Shown in pieces: positions 34,801-45,773 of a stretch of DNA of 64,000 nucleotides (within the stretch, counting starts at the first letter, position 1; every line of letters begins with the position of its first letter). Source of the DNA: Chamaecrista fasciculata (Eukaryota; Streptophyta; Magnoliopsida; Fabales; Fabaceae). The stretch covers positions 99,439-163,438 of the forward strand of contig QANZ01042620.1 in the NCBI GenBank assembly GCA_003254925.1. Direction: 5' to 3'. Both the position numbers and the translations under genes were made by a program. The notes beneath the pieces are model-generated. The model made no database searches. It was not told where the DNA came from and saw only the letters and a list, made by a program, of their open reading frames with translations.

Positions 34801-37483
34801 TCCAACTGCGATTTTGTTTAAAAAAAAAATAATGCCAACCAATTTTGATGTTCTGTTACAAGAAGATGGTAACATTAAAAGCTCACTTTTGAATAGTGAT
34901 TATTGAAGAACTTCTGCAACAATACTAAATTCTTCAAGCTATGGTTGAATTAGACAGAATTTCTTAAAATAAGGGAGGTTCATTATTATATCGGGATGTG
35001 CCAGCTATACTCTATTAACCTCTTAACCAGAGAAAAGTATTAAAATTTAGATCCTACGAAAAGAGATATGCCCACCATGAAACAAAGGTAAAAATACCAT
35101 GAATTTCAAAGCCCAAAAGTTCTCTAACTTCCTAAGTAAAGTGCTGTAGGAGTGAGAACCTGTGCCTGCAAGCTGGAATACCTCTCTGACTCGCTCTAAT
35201 ACTTCACTCTCAGTAAACAAACACACTTCATGATTTTTAAATCCCTCTTTTTCCTTGAATTCACATATATAAAGTGTTTCACTCTTTGGTGCCTATCACT
35301 TGTTCTATGGTGCCTATAGCTCTGTCCTGTTTATGTTTATGGATTGAGTGACATGCTTCAAATAAATTTCCAAGAATTTCAGCAGGGTACATTGATATAA
35401 TTATTTGGGAAGTCAAATAAGAGTTCGTCAAGACTAGCTTATGAATCAATCAAAGATTTAACAGTAAGGCTGAGGCTCACCTTAGCAGAAGTAGAGATTG
35501 CCGAAAGCGCAAAAGACTTTTTCCTGGATCATTTGCTAACATATGGTGTACAACAGCCAAAGAACCAATATCATCAACAGAGGACCATCGATCATATAAT
35601 TGCATCCAGCAATCAGCCAGACTCCACTGCTGCACAACAGGGCTGAGGAGTTCCACCAAATGTTCACCTTGCATATTACCATTGAACATGATATAATTAG
35701 GATCCAATGTCAGAAGTGCTCGGACATCTCTGAGGGCTCCTTCATAATCCCCCATGGCAATCAAGAACCAAGCTCTTAGTTCAAGACAATCAGGAGAAAC
35801 TTTGAAACCAATTATCTTATCTATTTCTGAAATGGCAACCGCAATCTTCTTCTCTTCCAACAAAGAAACTGCCCTGTATTTGTATGGAAATGAAAGAGTT
35901 GGATCTAATTCAGTTGCATATATCAAGTCTGCCATTTTCTCCTTCCCAACACAGTACAAAGACCTTTCCTGATACATCCAACCAACTGGTTGATAATCCG
36001 AAATAAGGGAGTTTATCATCTTGTATGCTGAATATTTATGACCACGCTTATACTTGGCCCTAGCAACACCTGCTAAAGAATAAACATGCCCTGCCTCCAT
36101 TGCTTTTTGAAACCATCGTTTTGCATCTTTGTACTCATTTCTCTCAAGCATAACAATACCTAATTGATGAAACACAAGTTGCTTCTCCCAATCTTGCACC
36201 GCGCAATCGCCTAACCTCTCTAGGAGCATGACAGTTGTGTTTGACTTCATCTCTTCCTCCATTGCAACCTGGCATAAGAAATAATACAACATGAACGATG
36301 AATGCCCCGACATAGCCAATCTATCCCTGCCTTCTGGAGTACAAAATATTCTCACAACATTCGGACAATGCAATGAACTGGGAAGCTCTCTAAGAAACAC
36401 CTGCAAGCAAGCTGCAACTAGCAGATACGAAATCTCCTCCAATCCATATTCAATAAGCAACAAAGCATCATCCATTTCACAAACCAGAGATGCTAAATGA
36501 GCATCACAAGCAGACTTCATCTCCTCACAACAGAACTTGTTCGCGAAAGATAGAAGCTCTAGAACGACGTTTGGAGGAAATTGGCTTAACCTTTTTGTTC
36601 TACTGAATATCTCAGCAGCTCTCAATGCCTCAGCAGAAATCCCGTTCTGTGAGAAATTTATCTTCTCTCTTCTTGACTCTGTGAAACCACCATACAACAT
36701 CGTCTTGAAGGGCCTAGAAAGAGAGGAGATATTGTACCTTTTACACCTAACCTCAGTGTCCCCAATAACAAAGGACATATCCCCATCATCTTCCTCAGAA
36801 GTTGAACATTCCTCAACATCCATCAGAACTCCATCATCAACCTCCTCTCGAGGAGTACGAGGACTACGAGAAGTACACATACAAGGATCGAATACTGGTT
36901 CTGGATCATACCCAGATTGTAACGTGGCTTTAGGACACTCAACGTTTCGTCCACAACAATTCATAGCAGATGGTCCAACAAGCTCATCCTCTCTTCTTTC
37001 ATACCTTAACCACGAAGCCAAGACAACCTTCGAATGCACATCAACTGCGTGCTGTCTAGCTGACCGGAGGCTTCGCCGGAACAACTTCGGATCCGACAAC
37101 CCACGAAAGATCGCGCACTGTTCCAAATACAGCTTGGATTTCTCGAATTGAGGGCAAGTCTCGATTCTTCGATATACATCGGCGAGTGATTCGAGCAAAT
37201 CAATGGGTTTAAGAGACGACTCCATTTTGGGTTCTAGAAGATCAGACCTGGGCAATCCATAAGGAAGGAGACCCTCGCCGATAACATCGGAAATTGTTGA
37301 AGAGTTCGAATTCCGGTTCGATTTAGACCGAACCGATTGGGATTTCAGATGGTGGTCGTGAGGATGTTGAATAAGCTTGTCTCCGCCGGCGGAAGGAGCA
37401 TCACTGACAGCATAGATCTGAGTGCCCTTACACCCATCCATTATCTTCAAACTACGCATTGTGGAGAAGATATTGTGCTGCAT
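31859..37483 (-). CDS. ETO1: ETO1-like protein (ethylene-overproduction 1; BTB/TPR adaptor)
   Basis: Substrate adaptor of a CUL3 ubiquitin ligase that binds the C terminus of type-2 ACC synthases and sends them to the proteasome, limiting ethylene production. Coding exons on -: 37483-35481, 34528-34237, 34145-33836 and 32088-31859; all junctions are GT-AG and the phases agree, giving 944 aa, close to Arabidopsis ETO1. The N terminus MQHNIFSTMRSLK and the block QFEKSKLYLEQCAIFRG...LFRRSLRSARQHAVDVH are typical of ETO1. The BTB domain is about residues 235-340 (MSFVIGDTEVRCKRYNISSL). TPR repeats fill about 450-940, ending AALCLDPGHAETLELCNKA. The N terminus favours ETO1 over the shorter EOL paralogues. 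The 1747-nt last intron and 952-nt first intron contain no obvious genes. Confidence 0.93.
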
Positions 37484-37900
37484 CTTCTTTCACTCTCGAA
37501 AAAACGATCGGAAACCTGATTTACTTACCGCTTTAACTGGCCGTCCATTGAGAGAAATGGAAGAACTTGTCGCAGATGTTAAGTAGCTTAAGTTAACCCC
37601 GATTCCCCCAATTCACTTTTTTTTGTGCTTCTTTTTGCTTTTTCTTTCTCTTTCGCTTTCGTTCGTTGATTTTCCCGGAAAATGGAAGGAAAAGAGAAAG
37701 TGGAAAATCGAGATGTAAGAGGGAATAAGAAGAGTAAACGAAAGAAGAAGAAGAAGTAGACGACCAGATGTTGAGGTGGAGATGGTGGAGGTGGCCGTTT
37801 CAACGGCCACTCTCGTTTTCTCTCTCTTTCTCTGATTTTCGCTGCCAAATCAATAATCTCAATCTCAATCTCAATCTCAATATGTAAAAAATTTCTCACC
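37484..37900 (-). promoter_or_regulatory. Promoter/5' UTR region of the ETO1-like gene
   Basis: On - this region is rich in CT/GA tracts: a (GATTGA/CTCAAT)-type repeat at 37858-37880, GA-rich stretches at 37805-37840 and CTT-rich stretches at 37690-37755. Such tracts are common in plant 5' UTRs and core promoters. The short ORFs across it are low-complexity and not credible genes. No clear TATA box was found. Confidence 0.45.
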
Positions 37901-39350
37901 TTTTTTATTGAGGTTTTGCTAAATCAAATTTCACGCGTCTTCCTATATAGTTTTCTTTTTCTTTTTCCACCATTTTCCTATCCCTAGAATCATAGTAAGA
38001 AGTAGGGGCTTTTCGTGCCGGTTGTGTAGGTAATAGTTTATTTGATATTTATAGTTATTTAATAATTAAATAATATATTTTTATTAATCAAGATTAAATC
38101 ATTGAAAGTGTGAAAATTAAAAAATTAAATAATAAGTTTTCACTTTCTTAAATATCATTTACTATTTTCTCTCTCATTATCTGTACACTTAATCAATTAT
38201 TAAGTTCCACATATTTATTCAGTTCAAAAAAGAAAAAGTTCTACATGTTTATTAATTTTTAATTTAATTAGTTTTGACCAACCAAAAATACCCTCACACA
38301 TATAATAAGTATATAAATATAGATAAGATGTAAGATAGAGAAACCTCGATAGTCAATACTATAAATTTGATTAATTGTTTCTTTTTGCAATTATCTTGAT
38401 GGTAAAAACATTTCTTTGATTTTTAAATTTTACATCAAGTATCAATTTCGTTCTTAATCTTTTCATGCGGGGTCAATGCTGTCATCATGTTTTACATTTT
38501 GGTCAATTTTACTTTTATGACTTGCTTTTTTTCAATAAATTAACAGCAGACTTCATTTTATTTTTCAACCTGAGTTAGTATTTGATTTTCTATTACTATC
38601 AATTTTATATTATGTGCCATTAGTCACGTAGATTTTGTCATTATTATTTGGTTAAAGTGAGAGCAAATGATAAAATTAATCAAATGGTAAAAATATTAGA
38701 GATGTAATTTACCGGAAAAAAAAAAGATAAATGATGAAATTGATAGTAGGTATAAAAATTAGGGATTGCCTACTTTTGATTAATTGCTTGATCACTGGTG
38801 ACAATTTACAATAATAGTGTTTGATTAATCATATTTATCTCTCTTTCTAGCCAGGGTACTTTCTCGTGAATCAATTAATAAAGAATTGATCTACTTTAAT
38901 TTAAGATCTTAAGTTTGAAATTTAAAGATGGAGTTATATTAAATTACTCAGTGAAAAGTGTACACATAGTAGTTACTAGTTAATAACTTATATTGACTCT
39001 TGAGTACTTCAAAGAGAATCACCTTCAATAAAATATATATATATATATATATAAAAAAACCAAAAATAATTAATGTGGGAGTTTTATCATTTTTATAAGA
39101 GAAAATTAATTATTTAATCTTTGAATTTGTATAGAATCAATAAATCAATTTTTGAATAATCAAAATTTATGATTTTGTCTCTAAATTATTGCAGTCACCA
39201 TCGATTTGGTCCTTGTGTCAAATCTAGAGACCAAAATATTTATTAATTCAGTACAAATTTCAAGACCAAAAAGTACTAATTTAGAGTAAATTTATGGATG
39301 AAAAGGTATAAAATTAGTTCAATTCAAGGACCAAATAGTAAATTGGAAAA
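37901..39350. other. AT-rich intergenic DNA with MITE remnants
   Basis: No gene is visible. Two loosely inverted blocks (about 38400-38770 and 39095-39355) contain facing ttggtc/gaccaa and tcaattt/aaattga words, so they are probably decayed MITEs. An (AT)n tract lies at about 39030-39052. Confidence 0.4.
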
Positions 39351-39990
39351 AACTTGATCAAAGTATTAATTTAGTCTCATATATTTTGATCAGTTCCCAA
39401 TTTGGTCTTCTATCTTTTTGTTGCACTTTTGGTCTCATATCTTTGCAAAAGATTCTCAATTTGATAACATATCATTTTTTGTCTCATATACTTAGGTTAG
39501 GTTATGTAATTGATCCAAAGATATAGGACCAAATCTGCAACAATATATATATATATATATGCTTAAGTGCACTTTTGGTCCCCTAACTTTCGCAAAGGTC
39601 TCAATTTGGTCCCCTAACTTTTTTTGTTGCAATTTTGGTCCCCTAACTTTTGAAAATGTCTCAATTTGGTCCCCTAACTTTTTTGTTGCAATTTTGGTCC
39701 CCTAACTTTTTAAAACGTCTCACCATTGGTCCCAAGTTAGGGGACCAAAATTGAGACTTTTGTGAAAGTTAGGGAACCAACGATGAGACGTTTTCAAAAG
39801 TTAGGGACTAAAATTGCAACAAAAAAAAAGTTAAGGGACCAAATTGAGACTTTTCCGAAAGTTAGGGGACAAAAATTGCAACAAAAAAGTTAGGAGACCA
39901 AATTGAAACCTTTACGAAAGTTAGGGGACCAAAAGTGCACTTAAGCCTATATATGTATATAAGACCAAATATGTTTGTCATAAATGTTTT
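39351..39990. mobile_element. MITE of the 'gg(c/t)caaagt' family interrupted by another hairpin element
   Basis: The left part (39351-39545) has the gatcaaagta start and the tggtctcatatcttt words of the family at 5812. A second element (39561-39948) follows at an AT tract. A short right remnant (aagaccaaatatg) may be its far end. The boundaries are uncertain. Confidence 0.4.
39561..39948. mobile_element. MITE-like hairpin with long repeated 'ggtcccctaactttt' arms
   Basis: The left terminus gcttaagtgcacttttggtc is the inverse of the right terminus (to 39948). Each arm of roughly 180 bp repeats ggtcccctaactttt or its inverse about four times. It has inserted into an (AT)n tract, which hides the target duplication. 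Confidence 0.65.
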
Positions 39991-40341
39991 TCAATCACAA
40001 GCTTATTTTTACATTATATTTCTTCAATTATTGGTTATGTAAAATATTGTGTTTAATATTCTCTTTCTATCATAATTAGTGCATAAAATTTTTCTCATAT
40101 ATCAAATTTTAATTAGAGAATCTTATAGCTTAAATATAAAAAATTTTATCTAAGTTTTGTCTTAATAACTTTTTTCTTTTTATAACTTTAATCGGCGAGC
40201 TCAATCATTAAAATAAATGAAGAAAATCATGGTTGAGATAAAAATTTATAGGATAAATTGATATTTTAATTCTTAGATTATGTGAACATATTATTTTAAT
40301 CTTTAAGTTTTCTAAAAATTTAATTTAATTCTTAAAAATTT

Positions 40342-40687
40342 GGCAAAAGTACTAATTTCGTCTCCAAAGTTTATACCAATTGTCAATTTCATCCCCAATA
40401 TTTGTTTATTGTCAATTTTATCCTCATTGTTTAACATTTTGGTCTATTTATCATTTTGTCTTACTTTAGTCAAATACTAACGATAGAATCTACATGATTA
40501 ATAATATGTAATGTAAAATTGATAGAAAAAGAAACTCAAATCTTAACTCGGATTGAAAAACATGATAGAGTCTGTCGTTAATTTATTGAAAAATGCTAGT
40601 CAAAAGATAAAATTGATCAAAATATAAAATATTGGGAATGAAATTAATAACAAAAAAAATATTAGGGAGGAAATTAGTATTTTTACC
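40342..40687. mobile_element. 346-bp Mutator-like MITE
   Basis: The element begins ggcaaaagtactaatttcg and ends gaaattagtatttttacc. Inverted words tcaattt/aaattga fill the arms. Flanking 9-mers taaaaattt (40333-40341) and taagaattt (40688-40696) match at 8 of 9. Confidence 0.65.
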
Positions 40688-40776
40688 TAAGAATTTATAC
40701 TTTGTCACAAATTTCTCTCTCTAGTATAACACTAATAATTTATAATTTCGTCTTTACTCTTTAGAGTGACTAAATT

Positions 40777-41226
40777 TAGGGGTGAGCACGGGTTGGGTTG
40801 GGGCGGGTTGAGGGGAAATCCCAGCCCAACCCGCACATCAATCTGCGGGTTGGGTTGAGTTGAGTTTTATGATTTTAAAAACTCAACCCGAACCAACCCA
40901 ACCCGCAGAATTGCGGGTTGGGTTGGGTTGAACCTGCGGGTTGAGTTTGTAATTTTTTTTTTTATAATTTTCATTAAAAAAAATATTATTATAAATTTGT
41001 GGGTAGTGAATAAAAAAACTTACACATAAAAAATGTTAAAAAACATAGATTATATATATAAATATAAATCAATTAAAATATATTCTATAAAATATGTAAA
41101 TGTAATACATATATGTAATTATGTAAATTTTAAAATCAAAATATCTTATTTATAAAGAACTAATAGTATAAATACATAAGAAAACATACAAAATTTATAT
41201 AAAAATATATAAATATTTATAAAAAA
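40777..41226. mobile_element. hAT-like element left end, cut by the assembly gap
   Basis: It starts TAGGGGTGAGCACGGG, a terminus typical of non-autonomous plant hAT elements, followed by alternating gggttgggttg and caacccgcag blocks that can pair with each other. AT-rich sequence then runs into the N gap, so the right end is not visible. Confidence 0.5.
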
Positions 41227-41864
41227 NNNNNNNNNNNNNNNNNNNNNNNNNNNNNNNNNNNNNNNNNNNNNNNNNNNNNNNNNNNNNNNNNNNNNNNNNN
41301 NNNNNNNNNNNNNNNNNNNNNNNNNNNNNNNNNNNNNNNNNNNNNNNNNNNNNNNNNNNNNNNNNNNNNNNNNNNNNNNNNNNNNNNNNNNNNNNNNNNN
41401 NNNNNNNNNNNNNNNNNNNNNNNNNNNNNNNNNNNNNNNNNNNNNNNNNNNNNNNNNNNNNNNNNNNNNNNNNNNNNNNNNNNNNNNNNNNNNNNNNNNN
41501 NNNNNNNNNNNNNNNNNNNNNNNNNNNNNNNNNNNNNNNNNNNNNNNNNNNNNNNNNNNNNNNNNNNNNNNNNNNNNNNNNNNNNNNNNNNNNNNNNNNN
41601 NNNNNNNNNNNNNNNNNNNNNNNNNNNNNNNNNNNNNNNNNNNNNNNNNNNNNNNNNNNNNNNNNNNNNNNNNNNNNNNNNNNNNNNNNNNNNNNNNNNN
41701 NNNNNNNNNNNNNNNNNNNNNNNNNNNNNNNNNNNNNNNNNNNNNNNNNNNNNNNNNNNNNNNNNNNNNNNNNNNNNNNNNNNNNNNNNNNNNNNNNNNN
41801 NNNNNNNNNNNNNNNNNNNNNNNNNNNNNNNNNNNNNNNNNNNNNNNNNNNNNNNNNNNNNNNN
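41227..41864. other. Assembly gap (638 N)
   Basis: A run of N. Long ORFs across it are artefacts. The flanks are repeats (a hAT-like end on the left, a PIF/Harbinger-like end on the right), which explains why assembly failed here. Confidence 0.99.
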
Positions 41865-42054
41865 CCATATATTTATTTCAACCAACCACAATCATTACAT
41901 ACCCTTTTTCATAATTTCACATCCTATTTTTTTCATTACATCTCAAACTAATCCAAACACCATTTTCATTACATTTTCATTACATAATTTTCTCATTACC
42001 ATTTCATTACATAAAATCATCATTTCATTACCTACTTCTAATCCAAACACACCC
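41865..42054. mobile_element. Right end of a PIF/Harbinger-like element (copy of 49973-50162)
   Basis: Nearly identical over 190 bp to the right end of the element at 48774-50162, ending ctaatccaaacacaccc. Only a few substitutions are seen (for example cctattt against catattt). The left part is in the gap. Confidence 0.75.
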
Positions 42055-42804
42055 TGAAGGTCAACTTATACGTTTGATTCTCTATATTTAAGATCACTTT
42101 CAATGTAATGCTAAGAAAAAAAAAATTGTTAAAAAGAATTAATTATAAAAGGGTCTTTAGAATTTTAATATTATAGATTTTTCTCCTTTTCAAAAGATTT
42201 CTTTTGAATAGGTCTTGATTTAATTACACTTTAATCCCAAAAGTTTATGATCTTTATCAAAATAGTCCTTAGAACCTCAAAAGACAAAGGCCAAAGTCCT
42301 ATTTTGGTCCCTCTGTTATGCCCATTGTTCCAAATAGATCCCTCAGTTATTTTTTGTTCCATATTGGTCCCTTAGTTATTCAAAACTTGTCAAAGTTGGT
42401 CCCTTTAACGTTTTCCATCCATTTTTCTGTTAAAAAAGGGGAAAAATAAGCTTTCATCCTTCAAAAGTTTTATTTTCTTATATTAAGGTCTTTTTTTATA
42501 ATATGATCAAAATATAAAAAAAGAAAATAAATTAAGATTTTAAGTGAATTTGTACAAAAACACAAAAGTTTTCTCTCTCTCCCCTCTCTCTCTTTCTCTC
42601 ACTCTCTCTCTCTCTCTCATGAAACGAACAAAGTTCAGTAACCCGCTTGGGACCTTAACGTCCAAGAATTTTAAGATCTAGATTATCCTAATCATCATCA
42701 TCACCAGCATCAAAATCAAAATCAAAATCAACAACAATTTTAGAAAATCGAAAAGCAAACAAAGGGAGAGTGGAGAATGGAGAGGTTTGGAAGAAGTCGT
42801 GGGT

Positions 42805-42807
<3 letters not shown>

Positions 42808-42835
<28 letters not shown>
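42808..42835. repeat. (GA)n microsatellite
   Basis: About 13 GA units inside the nested element, bordering the captured gene-like block. Confidence 0.85.
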
Positions 42836-42838
<3 letters not shown>

Positions 42839-43078
42839 CGGGTCCCCGAAACGACGTCGGATCAAACCTGCAGCGTCACCGGGTCGGAATCCGTCACACG
42901 CGCTGCCGCTGCCGCCTTCGCTGACGGTGTCGTTTCGGAGGAAGGGATGAAGTCGATCGAAACGGCCTTGTAGAAGGGGGCGTAGCGAATGTAGGCGGTG
43001 AGAACGCTCTTAGGTGAGCCGTACAATCGAACGGTGGTGTAAGCATGGGCTCCTCCGTCGTGAGAGAAAGCGATGAAT

Positions 43079-43083
<5 letters not shown>
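42833..43083 (-). pseudogene. Captured gene fragment resembling a glutathione-transferase/thioredoxin-fold N terminus
   Basis: This GC-rich block sits in an AT-rich transposon. On - it reads YTTVRLYGSPKSVLTAYIRY and then FYKAVSIDFIPSS, followed by an Ala-rich insert and a DPVTLQV end. This looks like the beta-alpha-beta start of a GST-like N-terminal domain. A TGA (42862-42864) interrupts the frame where the continuing SDVVSGTRD suggests a glycine codon once stood. (GA)n tracts flank both sides. The fragment has no start or C-terminal domain, so it is not functional. That it is host-derived coding sequence is fairly safe; the GST assignment is tentative. Confidence 0.5.

Positions 43084-43126
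<43 letters not shown>
43079..43126. repeat. (GA)n microsatellite
   Basis: About 23 perfect GA units inside the nested element, on the other side of the captured block; likely polymorphic. Confidence 0.9.
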
Positions 43127-43129
<3 letters not shown>

Positions 43130-43674
43130 AAATTTTGGGCAAATTCACTTAAAATTTTAATTTAGTTTCTTTTTTACATTTTGATCCTATTATAAAAAGA
43201 AAAGGATCTTAATATAAGAAAATAAAACTTTTAGGGGATGAAAGCTTATTTTTCCTCTTTTTTAACAGAAAAATGGATGGAAAACGTTAGAGGGACCAAT
43301 TTTGACAAGTTTTGAATAACTGAGGGGCCTATTTGGAACAATGGGCATAACAGAGGGACCAAAATAGGACTTTGGCCAAAGACAAATGAGCATCTATGAT
43401 TTATCAAAAAAATCCTTATATTCAACTACAATTTTCATTAAGTACACTACAAACAAATCAAAACCCCCAAATTTTTCCAAAATCAAGCGTCACAAATGAA
43501 AAACCCTCTCAACAACAAAATCAACATCATCAACAACCAATTTCTTCAGACCTAAGAAATCAAAATTCAAAACTAAGGAATTCAATTTCTTCCTCAATTT
43601 TCCAAAATTTGGCATAATTGGTCCCTCGAAAGTTTTTTATCCATTTTTCCGTTGAAAAAAAGAAAAAAAATAAA

Positions 43675-43720
43675 CTATAAACCCTAAATCCTAATACTCT
43701 AAACCCCTAAACCCTAAAAA
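43675..43720. repeat. Interstitial telomere-like (CCCTAAA)n
   Basis: Degenerate ccctaaa units (taaaccctaaatccta...aaccctaaa). The inverse, tttaggg, lies at 44665-44710, so the motif is part of the element's inverted arms. Confidence 0.7.
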
Positions 43721-43964
43721 AATTACGCATCACCAGAAATTAAAAAAATATTACACATCACAATTTTGTACACATCATCATACTTTTTCTCTTCCCTTAA
43801 ACCTTTATTCAAAAATTAAAAATGAATCCTAAAAATTCTAAATAAAAAAAAAAAAGCAAACCTCTGTTCATCATCTTCATCTTCGTTGTCCACCCTAACC
43901 CGATTTACACCCTCACACCCTTCAATCAAATCAAAATTTAGGTCAAAATTCACCCTAACCCCAT

Positions 43965-44282
43965 TCACACCCTCACACCCTTCGTCACCACCACCGCCAA
44001 TTCAAAATTCCTCGCCAACAATGTCAATTTCCCTGAAATCTTAAAGAACATCGATGACCTGTGCCTCAGATCCAAAGAGGTGTTCTCGAATTCAGATCGA
44101 AATAGAGCCGCGATGGAATCAATCACAATGAGTCTAATAAGGAATTGAGATTTCAACTTCACCAAGAGGAACAATTCTATCTTGGGCATTATATCGAACA
44201 TCTCGTCGGTAGAATAAATGCCCCGCACGAAAACGTTGTCCCAAGGATCGTGCGAAGGCGCGAATACGTCAAGGTGTGATGA
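43965..44282 (-). pseudogene. XRCC3: Captured XRCC3/RAD51-paralogue fragment
   Basis: On -, an open frame of about 105 codons reads HDPWDNVFVRGIYSTDEMFD, IMPKIELFL, RLIVIDSIAALFRSEFENT, then RHRSSMFFKISGKLTLLA and ELAVVVT. This is the RecA-fold core of XRCC3, a RAD51 paralogue of homologous recombination, including the Walker B strand (LIVIDS). It lacks the Walker A part and the C terminus, and after VVVT the sequence diverges as if it had reached an exon end. It lies in the loop of a Mutator-like inverted-repeat element, so it is a captured piece and not a gene. No intron is apparent within it. Confidence 0.7.
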
Positions 44283-44289
44283 TCAGAGA

Positions 44290-44450
44290 GAGGTTCAGAG
44301 TTGCCGGAGGCGGCGGAAGGGGAAGGGGAAGGGGAAGGGGAATTTTGATTTGGCGGTGGGTTAATTTCTGATGATGTTGATGATGATTGACTGGGTTTTG
44401 GGAGGAGGAGGAAGAAGAAGATGATGATGATGATGATGATGATGATTTGA
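44290..44450. repeat. GA- and GAT-rich low-complexity tract
   Basis: ggaagggg repeated four to five times (44315-44341), then (GAT)n units (about 44420-44447). Non-coding interior of the element. Confidence 0.8.
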
Positions 44451-44664
44451 GATTGATTGGGTTTGGGGTTTGGGGTTTTAGGATTTTAGGGTTTAAGGTT
44501 TTTAATATTTTTAAGGACTAAATTGGAATGTTTAAAAGAGTTTTGGGACACTTTACAATTTTATTTTGATGATTTGGGACTAAAATGAATGAAGATGATG
44601 AAAAAGAGGGGGAATTGAGAATAATGAGATAAGAATGGGTCAATGACCTAATTGTTCAACTCAG

Positions 44665-44712
44665 ATTTTTTAGGGTTTAGGGTTTGGGGTTTTAGGGTTT
44701 AGGGTTTGTGAT
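44665..44712. repeat. Interstitial telomere-like (TTTAGGG)n
   Basis: Degenerate tttaggg units (ttagggtttagggtttggg); a second weaker block is at 44458-44500. Inverse of 43675-43720. Confidence 0.7.
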
Positions 44713-45773
44713 TTTAGGTATAATCTTATTTTATTTCTTTTTCTTACGTTTTGATCCTATTATAAAAAAAAGGACCTTAATATAAGAAAATAAAATTTTT
44801 GGTGGATAAAAGTTTATTTTTTTCTTTTTTTCAACGGAAAAATGGATAAAAAACTTTCGAGGGACCAATTATGCCAAATTTTGGAAAATTGAGGAAGAAA
44901 TTGAATTCCTTAGTTTTGAATTTTGATTCTTTAGGGTCTGAAGAAATTGGTTGTTGACGATGTTGATTTTGTTGTTGAGAGGGTTTTTGATTTGTCGGGC
45001 TTGATTTTGGAAAAAATTGGGGGTTTTGATTTGTTTGTAGTGTACTTGAATGAAAATTGTAGTTGAATATAAGGATTTTTTTGATAAATCATAGATGCTC
45101 ATTTGTCTTTTGAGGTTCTAAAGACTATTTTGATAAAAATCATAAACTTTTGGGATTAAAGTGTAATTAAATCCGGGCCTATTCAAAAGAAATCTTATGA
45201 AGAGGAGAAAATTCTATAATATTAGAATTCTAAAGACCCTTTTATAATTAATTCTTTATGTTTTGATCCCTTTTAGTAAAGGGAAAGGACTTAAACGCAT
45301 AAGAGAAGATTTGTTGGGAGATTTTTGACATTTTAACGTACATTTGCCGTTAAATCCTAACAGAAAAAAACCTCAGGGGACCAAATCGCTAATGGAGCAA
45401 ATCACATGGTACCACAATGCAAAAATTTTTCTTTCAAAGTACCAAAGGGGAACCGCCCCTAACCACAGGGTACCAAATTGCAATTTACCCTTCTTTTTTT
45501 CTAACCGTTCATTTTTCATTCAACACTTCACCTATAATATACTAAAAAAAAATCCATATCCATAAATGATTAGGTGTTACGCAAATCTTGAGTCAAAAAT
45601 CAAAATTATCATCACATATTTATATTTCAAACGCCATGGAAGCCGGTGGGAATTAGGTATACATTTTTGTGTATAAAGTAAACTAATAAGTTTGAATACA
45701 AAAGATGATAGAATAATCTTATAAGTTGATCAATAAAAAAGAAATTTACACTGAAAATTTTATATAAAAAAAA

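Larger units (their letters stand above)
42289..43377. mobile_element. Pack-type Mutator-like element nested in the left arm of 42131-45489
   Basis: The termini ggccaaagtcctattttggt and accaaaataggactttggcc are exact inverses; the arms (about 42289-42570 and 43130-43377) are inverted over roughly 250 bp. The 9-mer aaagacaaa flanks it exactly (42280-42288 and 43378-43386). Removing the element and one 9-mer gives the word caaaagacaaatgagcatc, which is exactly what the opposite arm of the host element has in reverse at about 45090-45110. The interior contains (GA)n tracts and a GC-rich gene-like block (42833-43083). Confidence 0.85.
42131..45489. mobile_element. Pack-type Mutator-like element carrying an XRCC3-like gene fragment
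   Basis: A long inverted repeat. The left arm (42131-42279, then 43387-43700 after an insertion) is the reverse complement of 44760-45265; for example ttaattataaaagggtctttag faces ctaaagacccttttataatt-type sequence. The right side continues to a Mutator-like terminus ending gcaatttaccc at 45489, while the left outer terminus is missing. The interior (43700-44760) holds telomere-like repeats, GA-rich tracts and a gene-like block. Another element (42289-43377) is nested in the left arm. No transposase is visible. Confidence 0.6.

Noticed and set aside
37588..37899. 103-aa and 65-aa ORFs upstream of the ETO1-like gene
   Set aside because: Low-complexity Glu/Arg/Ser sequence from GA/CT tracts in the 5' UTR or promoter.
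41146..41891. 240-aa and 224-aa ORFs across the N run
   Set aside because: They consist of unknown residues from the assembly gap.
43396..45102. Facing ORFs with the shared peptide LRNSISSSIFQNLA
   Set aside because: They lie in the inverted arms of the Pack element and have no recognised homology.
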